Shown here piece after piece: positions 1-10,400 of a stretch of DNA of 33,274 nucleotides. Source of the DNA: Planctomycetota bacterium (GTDB lineage Bacteria; JAJVIF01; JAPKYR01). The stretch is taken from assembly GCA_030614715.1 (NCBI GenBank), contig JAUWTM010000025.1:1-33274 (forward strand). The letters run 5' to 3'. How positions within the stretch are numbered: the first letter of the stretch is position 1; each line of letters starts with the position of its first letter. Position numbers and translations under genes: made by a program. The notes under the pieces were generated by a model. The model did no database searches. It worked only from the letters and a program-made list of their open reading frames with translations, and was not told where the DNA came from.

Positions 1-2170
1 CATTAGTATTAAGTCCAATTTCTGCCCTCAGCAATTCTGATTCGACTTCAGATTCAGTTTCCCCCAATTCATTGAATGATGTTTTCGCAATCTCAAAGTG
101 TTTCTTAGCTAATTCCCATTCCATTACTGTTCTGTATAACATGCCTAAATTACGATGTCCTAATGCAACGCCAAACAGATCATTTATATTCTTACATGCT
201 TTAATGCATAATTTTGCAGCCCGTATTGCATCGTTTACACGGTAGTAATGATGATTGATGAATTGTGGCAGAAACATTGTTATAGTTCCAATGTTAGTTA
301 GTTTATCATCTTTATGTGCACGCCTGTGCAATTCTGTCATTGTTAACAAATTCCAAATGTTACCCTCAATAATTTCGAGCCTAGGTATTATATGCCTTAG
401 TTGACCAGCCGTTAAAAACGTGTACCATAATCCAAGCGTTTCTGAATACAAATCACAGATTCTATTATAATACGTTACCGTCTTATCTTTGTTTAATAAT
501 CTACTTGCATATGAACAAATAAAAGGGAATGTATGGAAATGCGTAAATTCCTCATATACATCCCTCTCAAGTATTGAAAGTCTAATTAACCAAGTAATAT
601 CATTTTTCCATTCTTCTCCCCATATAAATGCAAGACTTTCAGGGATTTCACCTGTGAGCTCATCAAATAATACACCCGATATTTCTTCGTGAGGAATTAA
701 ACTGAATATACCTAATAGCTCTAGTAACCTTGCATCTTTTTGCTTAAGCAGATCGATGGATAACTGAAGTGACAATTCATAACTAAGTTCTGGAGTTAAT
801 TCTGCTTCTGGTATAGCTTGATGCTGAAGCAGCTTTTCTCTGTTTTCATTTAAATCCTGAATTAGCTCCTCTAACGTACGATGTTCGAGCAAGGGTGCAA
901 TTAGCTTAATTGCATGAGGGTGGCCTGATAAGTAATTTAATAACGGCGCTATTTCTGAATAATCATATTCGTCAAGCTGGATTGGGGCAACATTCGAGAA
1001 CAATTCATATCCTTCGTGAGGGTTCAATCTCCTCAAATCAATAATCTTTTCTCCTGCAATTTCCAATGGCTGTCTTGATGATAACAATATCTTGACGTTT
1101 ATTGTATTCGACAAAATAGATTCAATATACTCAATAAAACCAGCATGAATTTCATTAATTATATCATCGCAATTATCAAGTACTAATAACACATCGAGCT
1201 CTCTTAAAGCACCGATTAACTCATCAGTATCATTAGCTGGCAATCCCATTGCCTGTGAGATTGTGGCAGTAACAGCCTCTGGGCTTTTAGCTCCTTTTAA
1301 TCTGACCAAACAAGAACCATCACTTACCAAACATCTAGCATGCATGTATTTAGCAGACTCTACACTGAGGGAAGTTTTTCCAATACCTGGTATCCCTTTA
1401 ATAGTTACCAGTCGATTATCAATTAAAAGAGATACAATCTTGGCAATTTCATGGTGTCGACCAACGAAATTAGAAATAGTTGGCAAGTTCGATTGAGGTA
1501 GTTCTTTAGATAAATCAACAAACTCACCATTATTCAATTCATCATACACCACGTAATCGTGGGCATCACTTTCAGGAAGCAAAATGAATTTATCTGCTTC
1601 AATAGTCGAATTATCAGTATGGGGATCAGAACTTACCGCCGCTACACCCATTTCAAATGCTTGCTTAACAGTATTCCCAGATAATAGAGAAAGATAAAAA
1701 TGCCGTGTAAACACAATCGCAGCCCGATCATCAATGCTTTGAGTTACTTCGACAGAAACAACATGCGGAACACCAGCTTGGTTGAATACTTCACCAATAG
1801 TTTGTGATTTACATGCACTCACAAACGCAAACTTGATTTGGCAGTCATTGCCAGCAGTTAAAATAGTTTTCAAACCATCTGGAGTAATAACTTGACCCGA
1901 ACCAGCACCATCTTCAAAGAGGAGTCCGTCTAAATCACCGTGACCACTAAAATGTAGGGCTTTACACCCAAGCGTGAGAACCTTCAATAGTATATCAGTT
2001 GTAGCATATTCGAACAGAATCCTGATATCTTTGCCAACCTCAGTCATACTGTCAATTAATAACCTTTTCTCGTGATTAAAGTTCAATCTATCAACGGCGG
2101 TTATTTCCCCGTCACCATGACGAAAGACTTGGGGTTGAGAACATAAAATTGCTAGATCTATTTGGCTCAT
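1..2170 (-). CDS. CHAT protease - NB-ARC ATPase - TPR protein (STAND family), C-terminus beyond window
   Basis: The frame is open from ATG at 2170 to the window edge (723 codons, no stop seen). Residues about 1-200 form a CHAT (caspase-like) domain with the catalytic pair His77 in HFSGHGD and Cys120 in FVSACKSQ. An NB-ARC-type ATPase follows: FVGR near 246, P-loop GIPGIGKT with Lys265, Walker B LLVLDNCDD, and the sensor stretch ILLSSRQPL. The region after about 600 is helical, and LGHRNLGMLYRT with its flanks looks like TPR. This is the STAND plan: a sensor array, a nucleotide-driven oligomerisation switch and a protease effector, probably cytoplasmic. It starts 13 bases after the helicase stop, so it is probably cotranscribed with the DISARM-like genes, with a weak AAAGG ribosome site 11 bases upstream. 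It is far more AT-rich than the helicase gene (line 1141-1200 is 30% GC), suggesting separate acquisition. The domain calls are firm; a defence role is inferred from family and position. Confidence 0.9.
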   Translation of the reverse strand, partial: MSQIDLAILCSQPQVFRHGDGEITAVDRLNFNHEKRLLIDSMTEVGKDIRILFEYATTDILLKVLTLGCKALHFSGHGDLDGLLFEDGAGSGQVITPDGLKTILTAGNDCQIKFAFVSACKSQTIGEVFNQAGVPHVVSVEVTQSIDDRAAIVFTRHFYLSLLSGNTVKQAFEMGVAAVSSDPHTDNSTIEADKFILLPESDAHDYVVYDELNNGEFVDLSKELPQSNLPTISNFVGRHHEIAKIVSLLIDNRLVTIKGIPGIGKTSLSVESAKYMHARCLVSDGSCLVRLKGAKSPEAVTATISQAMGLPANDTDELIGALRELDVLLVLDNCDDIINEIHAGFIEYIESILSNTINVKILLSSRQPLEIAGEKIIDLRRLNPHEGYELFSNVAPIQLDEYDYSEIAPLLNYLSGHPHAIKLIAPLLEHRTLEELIQDLNENREKLLQHQAIPEAELTPELSYELSLQLSIDLLKQKDARLLELLGIFSLIPHEEISGVLFDELTGEIPESLAFIWGEEWKNDITWLIRLSILERDVYEEFTHFHTFPFICSYASRLLNKDKTVTYYNRICDLYSETLGLWYTFLTAGQLRHIIPRLEIIEGNIWNLLTMTELHRRAHKDDKLTNIGTITMFLPQFINHHYYRVNDAIRAAKLCIKACKNINDLFGVALGHRNLGMLYRTVMEWELAKKHFEIAKTSFNELGETESEVESELLRAEIGLNTN

Positions 2171-2183
2171 TGTTAGGTGCCTT

Positions 2184-5100
2184 TCATTGATTCAGCCTAA
2201 TTTGATATATTGCAGCAATCTCTCTGACAACTCGATCCGGATTCTTCAGGATCTGCCTGCCCCAATACACCAGAACAGTCCAAGCCTGCGTCTGGAGGTA
2301 GTTGCGCTTCGACGAATCACTCTCAAGTGTGTCACGGTCGCCATGGTATTGATACCCGTCACAGAATATCGCAATCTTCTCGTCCGGGTATGCGAAATCA
2401 GGTACAGTCACCAGCCTATCTTCTTCCCTAACTTCGAACTGGGCAACCGGTTCCGGTAAACCTGGGAACGCTCTCATCGCTTCCAGCAGAGCAACTTCAA
2501 TCGGACTTTCCGGTGTTCCCCCAACTTCACGATTCCGCTCCTCCAGGTTTTGTTTGAGCGCATCTGCACCCTTATTAACCATAACAGTCTCGACCACTGG
2601 GCTTGATTCACCGGCAAGCTGGAACAGAACCGATCTTACTGATTCCTTATCGAATAACCCGTGAAATCTTTGGTTACCGTACCTTTTCAGACATCTGTAA
2701 CAGGACCGGGAGCATTCATGTCCGAACAGACGATCATAAGCGCTCTGGGCGACTTGTGGCAGGTTCTTCGCTAACTCTTCCAGATATCCTGCACCACCAG
2801 GAGTTGATTCATACAGAATAATCTGTGGACCGAGTGAGTTCGGGCCTTTTCTCCTAACGAAAGAGCCGACTTCCCCAACTTCAACCTCGAGCAATAATGC
2901 AGATCCCAGTAATAATGCCTCTGCCAGGGTCCTCATAAAGCTGTTGCTGACATCAGAATCCGGTGATTCTCCTGGTGGATAAGGAACCGATACGACAAGA
3001 ATATCAGTAGTAAATTCATATCCCAGTACCACATCCCTGATAGTCCCGTTGCAGAACTTAGAATGCCACTCGTCCCAGCGATCGGCTTCTTTAGGTTTAT
3101 CGATAGGATCAAATCGACGGTGCCTGCCACAATCACTGCAAAGGCTGAATCGCTCACCTTCAGGTGAATCGTGTGTCTGTCTGCCCCAGTTTGTAACTAG
3201 AATATCTGCACCACGCCTGTGTTCGAGTGGTGCAAACGGATACTTGTACAGGTCACATTTCGTTTCACCTTTTTCGATCAGCGATTCTTTCAAAATGAAA
3301 TATGCACGATCCCGTGCTTCCTCATCGGCTGTGATCTTCGTTTGTTCCTCAGCCTCGAAGTTATCAAGGAAGGCTACCTGTGTGCCCATCTCAATCAGGT
3401 TACTGCAAGTGGGACAGGAATTACGTAATTGTTCAAGCGCAGTATCACAATGCCTGCAAAAGTAGAACTGCTTTGTTCGACCTGAGGTATCCAGGTCCGA
3501 TTTATCAGTCGGTTTAAACCTGTCGCCTTTCGGACTTCCGTATATCGCCCTTATTGACCGTAGCTTTTTATTGTTCGCATACACGAGATTGCCGGGAGCA
3601 AATTCTCCCAATGCCACGATGGCTGATCTTCTCAGCGTCGGTGTATCCTCAACGCCCGGATCAAGTGAAAAGACATCAGTCGGGAACTGGTACGACGGCA
3701 GCAATCCTGTTGTGGCTAGATAATTCAGGGTGTACGCACTTCGTTTATCCGAGGTAATCTCACGGTAAGCACGCATCCTGGCACCTGCTTTTTTCATGTC
3801 ATACTTTGAGGAGCCGACAGTAGCGAATTCCTTAAATTCTGCATCGAGCCTCAGAACCTGAGCCCACCAATCATCAAGAACACCTTTAACTGACGATCTG
3901 AAACCTTTTAGAATCGACCTTGCATAATTCTCATCGTAAAGCGTCGTTCGACCTTCAGCGAGATCCTGTTTAAATAATGTGACAAGCGACTGAGCGCATT
4001 CGTCCTCTCGTTCCTGGATTTCCTCAGCAATTAATTCGACCTTGTCATCCTTGAAGTTCTGTGGCTTTTTTATATTATCCACGAAATCTTTCATCAGTCG
4101 AGGAAGCTGGGCGTCTAATAGTTCAAGCAAATAAGACCGTAAATGCCTGTCAACAATGCGAGGATTATCAAGTCTGACATTCGGCGGTTTGAATAAACCT
4201 GATATTAACCACTCAGGACGCTCGAATGCGTGTCGATCATGTGGACCTGCACCGCAGTAAGTCGTGACGAATCCGATCCTCAACCGCCGACCTGCACGAC
4301 CGATCCGCTGGGCGTAATTTGCAGGTGTCGGGGGAGCATTCCTGAGAACTACTGTGAGTAATGGCCCAATATCAACTCCCAGCTCCAGGGTTGGCGAACA
4401 TACAAGGATTTCGAGTTTTCCTTCCTTGAAACTTGTCTCACGCTTTGCCCGAACCTCTGCACTAATTTGAGCAGTGTGTTCCTCCAACCGCAGCCTCTGT
4501 GGAGGTCGATCCGTGTAAAGATTAACGTAATAATTATCACGATTAACCGGTTCGGGCTCCAGCATTCCCCGTTTGCATGATGCAGTCGGACATGTCACGA
4601 ACTCGTACGCCCTCCAGACCTTACAAGCCGGACATCTGTACCCACTCTCGGGTTTCACAAGGCGTATCATATTTCGCTGGACCTGGAATCGTTTCAGATC
4701 AGCGGGAATTCCCTTGAACGGCAATTTCTTGGGGACCTCAAGCAATCCGTACTTTTCATCGACGAGGAGCTTAAATGTATCCCTGACAAATCTATCAGCT
4801 GCGTCAAGGCCGCAACCAAGGGCTCTGGCAGTTAGCGCCTGTGGACCAGGCATCCTTCCCTTACCAGAGTCACGAACAATCGCACGGAAGTTCTTCTTCA
4901 GAGTCTGAGGTCGATCAAACGCATACACCATCGGCTTCAAATTCTGGACCTGATCAGGAATACTGAGATGAAATGGTTCCAGAGCAAGCTGTGTGTACGG
5001 GCTCTTATCCAGATTCAACCATTCCTGGAAGAAAGTGAAATTAACCGCACGCTGACGTCTTAGAATATCCAGTAACGCACGTACTAAATCCTTACCAACA

Positions 5101-7370
5101 TCCGGTGTTGTCCCAGCAGCCTCGCATATCTCGATGAAATCCGGATCTTCTGCTATATCATCCAGGTAATCATAACTAAGAGCGACCAGCCCAAGGTTCT
5201 CTAATGATAAACGCAGGTGTGTCGGACGGCAGAATTCCGATGCAACTTCATGCGACAGCACGGTTAGCCAGTTTTTCTCGACCGATTTACCTGGTCTGTA
5301 CTTGATAATCCCCAGCTCCTTGAATCCATCAAGGAGTTTATACGGCAGTTCTTCAATGCCAATCCCATCTTCCGATTCCCTCACGTACTTTTCAATGAGG
5401 TGCCGGATCACGAATTGTCTCTGCCTGTGCCGGGAATATCCGGACTGATGAGCTGCATCCTGACGGTTATCAGCGAATACGAGAAGTTTACGATCATCGT
5501 CTTCGAGTCGATCCAGATGCGGAGTCATTAACATGGAAACTGAGGATGCAGTACCGGTACGTAACGGTGAAATAATCTCCCGCCTCGTTACCCGTGACCC
5601 ACACGCAGGACAGGAATGCCCCTTGCCCTTTTTCATTCGATATTCAACAGCATCACCATCGCAGTTGTCGCAGGATTTACTGTCGGTAATTCGAGCACAT
5701 TTCGGGCATATAAAAACTCCCTCCAGCCCATCATCGATATGTGCAGGAGGTGTCATGCCGGGAAGGAATTCAGAATCTTCCTCGTCGTCTTCTGATGAAT
5801 CTGCCGCATCAGCAAACACATTGACATGTGGTGTTAAAAACCTGGTGAATCTCTCGTCGCTAACCCACCCACTGTCCGGAATCAGTTGAGGAGATCCCTC
5901 ATACACTTTAACCTTAACGAAATCCTGACCGCACGTGCGACAAAGGGCCGCTGGCATCGCCCTTGATCCACATTCAGGGCATGTATCGGACCCATGCTGA
6001 ATGAGCTTCCTACATTCGGTGTTTAAACAAATATTGACGTCATAAATTCCATGACAGAAAAGATGTAATTTCGGCCTTAACCGGGGTGGATGTTCATCAT
6101 CACCGATACTTCCCAGCAGCAGATACGCTTCAACTTCACGTTCAACCTTTTCCAGGCTGAAATCTTTACGGTCCGGGAACGTTTCCCTGACCTTATTCGC
6201 CATGTCCTGTACAGATTTCGGTTTCGCCAGCTCATCTTCGAGGAGCAATACCAACCGATTACCTCGAAGGGCAGCCTTGATTCGTTCAGTCAAGTCACCC
6301 GTTCCCGACAATGGTTTCCCTAATAGTTTTGCGGCTAGATTCTCGATCCGTTCTGAGTCGTCAATCGATAAATCTCTCAGTTCCGAATCGGTAATATCCG
6401 CAGGTGGAGGTGTCCAGTCCGGCACTCCCTCGGGATCCGGGATCTGATACCTTTCGACAATAATGTGCTCAGGCTTGAACTTCTCACCGAATAGGTCAGA
6501 GCCAAACTTTGCGAGGCTTATTATTCCCTCCTCGCCTTCTGCAACGGTCGCCGATGTTCCAATCCCGATCAGTTCACCGGGATCAAGTTCACAATGGGCT
6601 TTCAAACGCCTTATCAAGCATGCGATTTCAGTCGCCAGTGCTCCTCTGTATGAATGAATCTCGTCCAGAACCAGGTATTTCAGGCTTTTCGTGAACAGGT
6701 GGCGATCTTCAGACCGGATTAGCAGGAATTCGAGCTGCTTATAGTTGGTCAAGAGGATATCCGGTGGATCTCTCCGTATTTGTTCCCTCGTAATCCGCTC
6801 AACGCCTTCTAGTGGTGGTTCTGTTAGCGATGAAGAGATCGTGTCGGAATCTCCTGTGTATAAACCGAAAGTAATCGGTAACTCAGTATCACGTAATAGC
6901 CGTCTAAGACGCTCTAACTGGTCGTTAGCGAGGGCGTTCATAGGGTACATCAGCAGGGCTTTGACACCCTTGCCACGGTTCTTCAAACAGTAATCAATCA
7001 CCGGCAGAAGGAAACATTCAGTCTTACCAGAACCAGTACCGGTCGTGACCATCATCGGATCGCCTTCGCTCGAAATGCGGAAAGCTCTCTCCTGATGAGC
7101 GAAGAGTGGGTAATCACCGAATGCCCAGTGTGCGTTTACCAGGGATGGATGAGCGATGCCTTCGTTCACTAAATCGGCAAGCGTTTTTCCAGTTTCAAAA
7201 TCCCTTGCAAGCGTAACGTACGGTCCCTTGATGACGACGTCCGCACTCTGAAGGTGATTCTCGAACTGTTCATTCAGACCAGGATCGAGAAAACTGTACG
7301 ATGTCCGGAGGAATCGCTTGTACTCTTCGATAATATGTCTGACGCAACTGACCGCTGCCTCTGATGCCAT
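2184..7370 (-). CDS. DISARM-like DEAD/DEAH helicase with DUF1998 and C-terminal Vsr/DUF559-like nuclease domain
   Basis: A 1728-residue SF2 helicase. Motif I TGTGSGKT is at 110-117, motif Ia MYPMNALANDQ at 141-151, DEIH at 236-239, motif III TSAT near 272 and motif VI QRIGRAGR near 1020. At least four Cys pairs between 439 and 590 and more later indicate zinc knuckles. The phrase FADNRQDAAHQSGY is typical of large DUF1998 helicases. DUF1998 lies near 1500-1570 (PGGAGY, then CSRSCYRC). The last 130 or so residues carry SPIE, VPDFAYP and CDGYQYHG followed by VLVYWG, a pattern of Vsr/DUF559 endonuclease-like domains. In class 1 DISARM, helicase (DrmA), DUF1998 protein (DrmB) and PLD nuclease (DrmC) are separate; this chain appears to combine the first two and add a different nuclease. 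DruE of Druantia is the alternative relative. The start has AGGTGG upstream; the gene follows the methylase by 33 bases. Confidence 0.85.
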   Translation of the reverse strand: MASEAAVSCVRHIIEEYKRFLRTSYSFLDPGLNEQFENHLQSADVVIKGPYVTLARDFETGKTLADLVNEGIAHPSLVNAHWAFGDYPLFAHQERAFRISSEGDPMMVTTGTGSGKTECFLLPVIDYCLKNRGKGVKALLMYPMNALANDQLERLRRLLRDTELPITFGLYTGDSDTISSSLTEPPLEGVERITREQIRRDPPDILLTNYKQLEFLLIRSEDRHLFTKSLKYLVLDEIHSYRGALATEIACLIRRLKAHCELDPGELIGIGTSATVAEGEEGIISLAKFGSDLFGEKFKPEHIIVERYQIPDPEGVPDWTPPPADITDSELRDLSIDDSERIENLAAKLLGKPLSGTGDLTERIKAALRGNRLVLLLEDELAKPKSVQDMANKVRETFPDRKDFSLEKVEREVEAYLLLGSIGDDEHPPRLRPKLHLFCHGIYDVNICLNTECRKLIQHGSDTCPECGSRAMPAALCRTCGQDFVKVKVYEGSPQLIPDSGWVSDERFTRFLTPHVNVFADAADSSEDDEEDSEFLPGMTPPAHIDDGLEGVFICPKCARITDSKSCDNCDGDAVEYRMKKGKGHSCPACGSRVTRREIISPLRTGTASSVSMLMTPHLDRLEDDDRKLLVFADNRQDAAHQSGYSRHRQRQFVIRHLIEKYVRESEDGIGIEELPYKLLDGFKELGIIKYRPGKSVEKNWLTVLSHEVASEFCRPTHLRLSLENLGLVALSYDYLDDIAEDPDFIEICEAAGTTPDVGKDLVRALLDILRRQRAVNFTFFQEWLNLDKSPYTQLALEPFHLSIPDQVQNLKPMVYAFDRPQTLKKNFRAIVRDSGKGRMPGPQALTARALGCGLDAADRFVRDTFKLLVDEKYGLLEVPKKLPFKGIPADLKRFQVQRNMIRLVKPESGYRCPACKVWRAYEFVTCPTASCKRGMLEPEPVNRDNYYVNLYTDRPPQRLRLEEHTAQISAEVRAKRETSFKEGKLEILVCSPTLELGVDIGPLLTVVLRNAPPTPANYAQRIGRAGRRLRIGFVTTYCGAGPHDRHAFERPEWLISGLFKPPNVRLDNPRIVDRHLRSYLLELLDAQLPRLMKDFVDNIKKPQNFKDDKVELIAEEIQEREDECAQSLVTLFKQDLAEGRTTLYDENYARSILKGFRSSVKGVLDDWWAQVLRLDAEFKEFATVGSSKYDMKKAGARMRAYREITSDKRSAYTLNYLATTGLLPSYQFPTDVFSLDPGVEDTPTLRRSAIVALGEFAPGNLVYANNKKLRSIRAIYGSPKGDRFKPTDKSDLDTSGRTKQFYFCRHCDTALEQLRNSCPTCSNLIEMGTQVAFLDNFEAEEQTKITADEEARDRAYFILKESLIEKGETKCDLYKYPFAPLEHRRGADILVTNWGRQTHDSPEGERFSLCSDCGRHRRFDPIDKPKEADRWDEWHSKFCNGTIRDVVLGYEFTTDILVVSVPYPPGESPDSDVSNSFMRTLAEALLLGSALLLEVEVGEVGSFVRRKGPNSLGPQIILYESTPGGAGYLEELAKNLPQVAQSAYDRLFGHECSRSCYRCLKRYGNQRFHGLFDKESVRSVLFQLAGESSPVVETVMVNKGADALKQNLEERNREVGGTPESPIEVALLEAMRAFPGLPEPVAQFEVREEDRLVTVPDFAYPDEKIAIFCDGYQYHGDRDTLESDSSKRNYLQTQAWTVLVYWGRQILKNPDRVVREIAAIYQIRLNQ

Positions 7371-7403
7371 AAATCCACCTGCTGTTGTATAGTGTTACAT
7401 TCT

Positions 7404-10400
7404 TTAGTTTTGTTGTGTCACTTCACTGAATATTTCACCCGTTTCATTCCATGCATTTAACATTGTATTCAGAGTTTGATTAAAGAAACTCCTTTTTCTG
7501 TTAAAAACTGGGAACGTATTAATTATGTATTTCATATCCTCATGGCTAAGTCCCAATAGTCCAGCACATTTAAGGTTCATCTCACACATTAATATATTAT
7601 ATTCTTGAAAATCATATATTGCTCGTTTGCTATACTCAACATGTAAAATTGGCACATCCGGTATGCTGGTGATATTACTTATTCCTGGTAAAGCACAATT
7701 CTCAATCAAGTAGTTACTGACTTGCATGCCGCATACTCTTAGCCTAACTTGGTAGTCAAACACCATTGAATTTAAATACACCGTAAGCGGAACTTTCAAT
7801 TTATTCGTAATATTGATACCTGTCAATGAGTGTCCAAATACTGAACATTCTGGCAAAATTGATGCAATCATTGTCCTTTCATCAGTATTACGAGCTGGAC
7901 CTCTAAACACGACCTTAGGTTCCATTGAAGGCAAACGTGAATACTTATTCTGATGCGATTCTAAGTTTAACCAACGCATGAGCGGTTTATATTCAAGAAC
8001 AAACTGGTGTATGTGAGCATCTTGGTAAACAGGCCAAAAACCTTTCTCAGCCATACGTGCCCGTGTTTCATCAAAATCACAAGGAATTTCACCAATAATC
8101 TGCTTAACAGAAAACAGTTTTCCAGTCCTTGGGTCAGTCCATAGGTCTTTGTCCCCCGTCATATGATAATCTGAATAAAAACTGGCATTCCAGGTATTAT
8201 CACCTGTGTCGCCAAGACGAGGTCGAGCAGTAATAATGTCTTTGAGGATTCTCTGATCCTTGGAGCTCTTGTACTCTAGGAAAGCATAATTCCCTGGTGA
8301 AAAGTGCTGAATTTCATCCTTGTTTAAAATAACCATGAAGTTTGGCAATGGATTCAAATGCATTTTTAAGTCTTGCATCTCGTTACGCATGAAACAAGCA
8401 ATAAAATCACCCGTAGTAGTATTTGTCTTTTGAAAGACCAAACAAACAAATCTGTAACTTGAATGAATTGGAAAGATCTTTAACCGGTTTTCAAATCCAA
8501 AGAAACGGACGATTGATGTACTATTTAAAATGAGATATCTAATTCCTGTACAACCTTCATTATTATAAGTTGCTGAGGGAACTAAATATCCGACATAACC
8601 TTCCTTAGAGCATAAATTAAAAGCCAATTCAATGAAGAACTTAAAAAGATCTGGGTCACCGCCAGTCTTTTTGCCATTAATAGTCCAAGTATTGTGAGGA
8701 TAAACTCCACACTTTTTGAGATAGGTTGCTGTTTGTTTTATTGTCGCTTGATAAATTGAAAACTCACCTTGCAGGTTTCCATATCTTGTCTCAAGCTGCT
8801 TAATACGAATATTAAGTTCTTCGCCAACATAATTCCGAATTAAAACATCAGCAATACTGTAGAATTCCTTCTTGTCTGGTTTAACCTTATCCCACGGAGG
8901 ATTCCCTATGATGGCATCGAATCCTGAATTTTCGCCTAGGAACACCTCAGGATACTCAAGTTCCCAGTGGAAAAACCGCTCCCGATCCTGGACTTCTTTG
9001 AACTTCATGTACCACGGCTGTTTCCTGACCTCATCCTCCAGCGGGGCAACATCACCACGCTGTTTCATGATTCCCCATGATGCGAGAACCTCGAAATTAG
9101 CCCAGATATCCTCAAGCCCGAATATCGATGCACACCGCAGATCGAACAGGAGCCTAGCATTCTCGACAAGCTGTCGTGACTGTTCAGCAAGGTGTTTCTT
9201 ATATTTGATTTCATCAACAGTCTCAGGTCTGAAATCCCCGTTATCTGGTCGGACATCGATCAGCCGCCTCTGGTGAGCAGCCTTCTGGATATTGTCCATG
9301 AAAACACCCGTATAAAGTCCGAGCTGTGCCTTTTTATTGAGAGCCTTCTTCTTGAAAGGTATCGGTGGATCGCTGAATCGATTAGTCCAGGTCCCGATCA
9401 GTGAATTACCACACCTGATGTGATGGTCGAAATAACTTAGCGGCCTGTCTCCGGCAAGAGATTCAACCCACAGCGCAACTCTTGCCAGCATGACAGCTGT
9501 CGGATTCAGGTCGACCCCATAGAGACATCTCTCTGCGATCCTGCGTTTACACCATGCACGTGCAATTGAACCGGACGCTCGAGCCTGGCTGTCAGGTGAC
9601 CCCCAGTCAGTGTCCCATTTTTCACCTGTCTCAACTGCCCTGATCTTAAAATCTGGCGGTCCACTGTCCCCGTGTTCCTTCACATACGCCTTATGAAGCG
9701 CCTGTCCGAGGAATCGCATTGCACCAATCAGGAAATGACCGCTGCCAGTTGCAGGATCGCACACTTTCAAAGATTCGATCTGTGCGGGAGATTTACCCTC
9801 CACCAGCGGACCCAAGGCATGTTTCACGATGTCATCGACAATTGCCTCGGGAGTATAATAACTCCCACTTCCTTTTCGTGCTGAACCCGGAACGAACAGA
9901 AAATCACCCAGCTCGAAACGACGTATTAAGCGGCACGTCGCTCCCTTTTTGATACTTTCAGCTTCATCGTCCGGTGCATTTTCTAGATCGTCGTCAATTG
10001 CACTCAGGTCAAGTTCCTCGACATCGAAATCATCATCGTCTTCATGTTCGGGATGCAGGCTGGCGGCTTCAGTACCCTCGACAATGGAATAATCACCCTT
10101 AACCACGAGGTTCTTGGTTTCGACAAATCTGACGACCTCATGAGGATCTATGGAGTAGTTTTTACCCGAGACACGGATCTCGATCAACGTCCTGTCCGCA
10201 ATCTTTGGTTCATACTCCAGAAGCCCCTCGTAAACTGATCCTAGTTGCTCAATACCCAGTTCCCTGAAACTGACACGCTCTCGTCCGATTCCCCTGCGGG
10301 GAGATGTTGTTGCAAGCAACAGGACCAGACCGGCAATTGTACGGTCATCCAGTTCAGCCTCAGCAAGAACCAGACCATCAGGAGTAGTTTCAGAGAAGAA

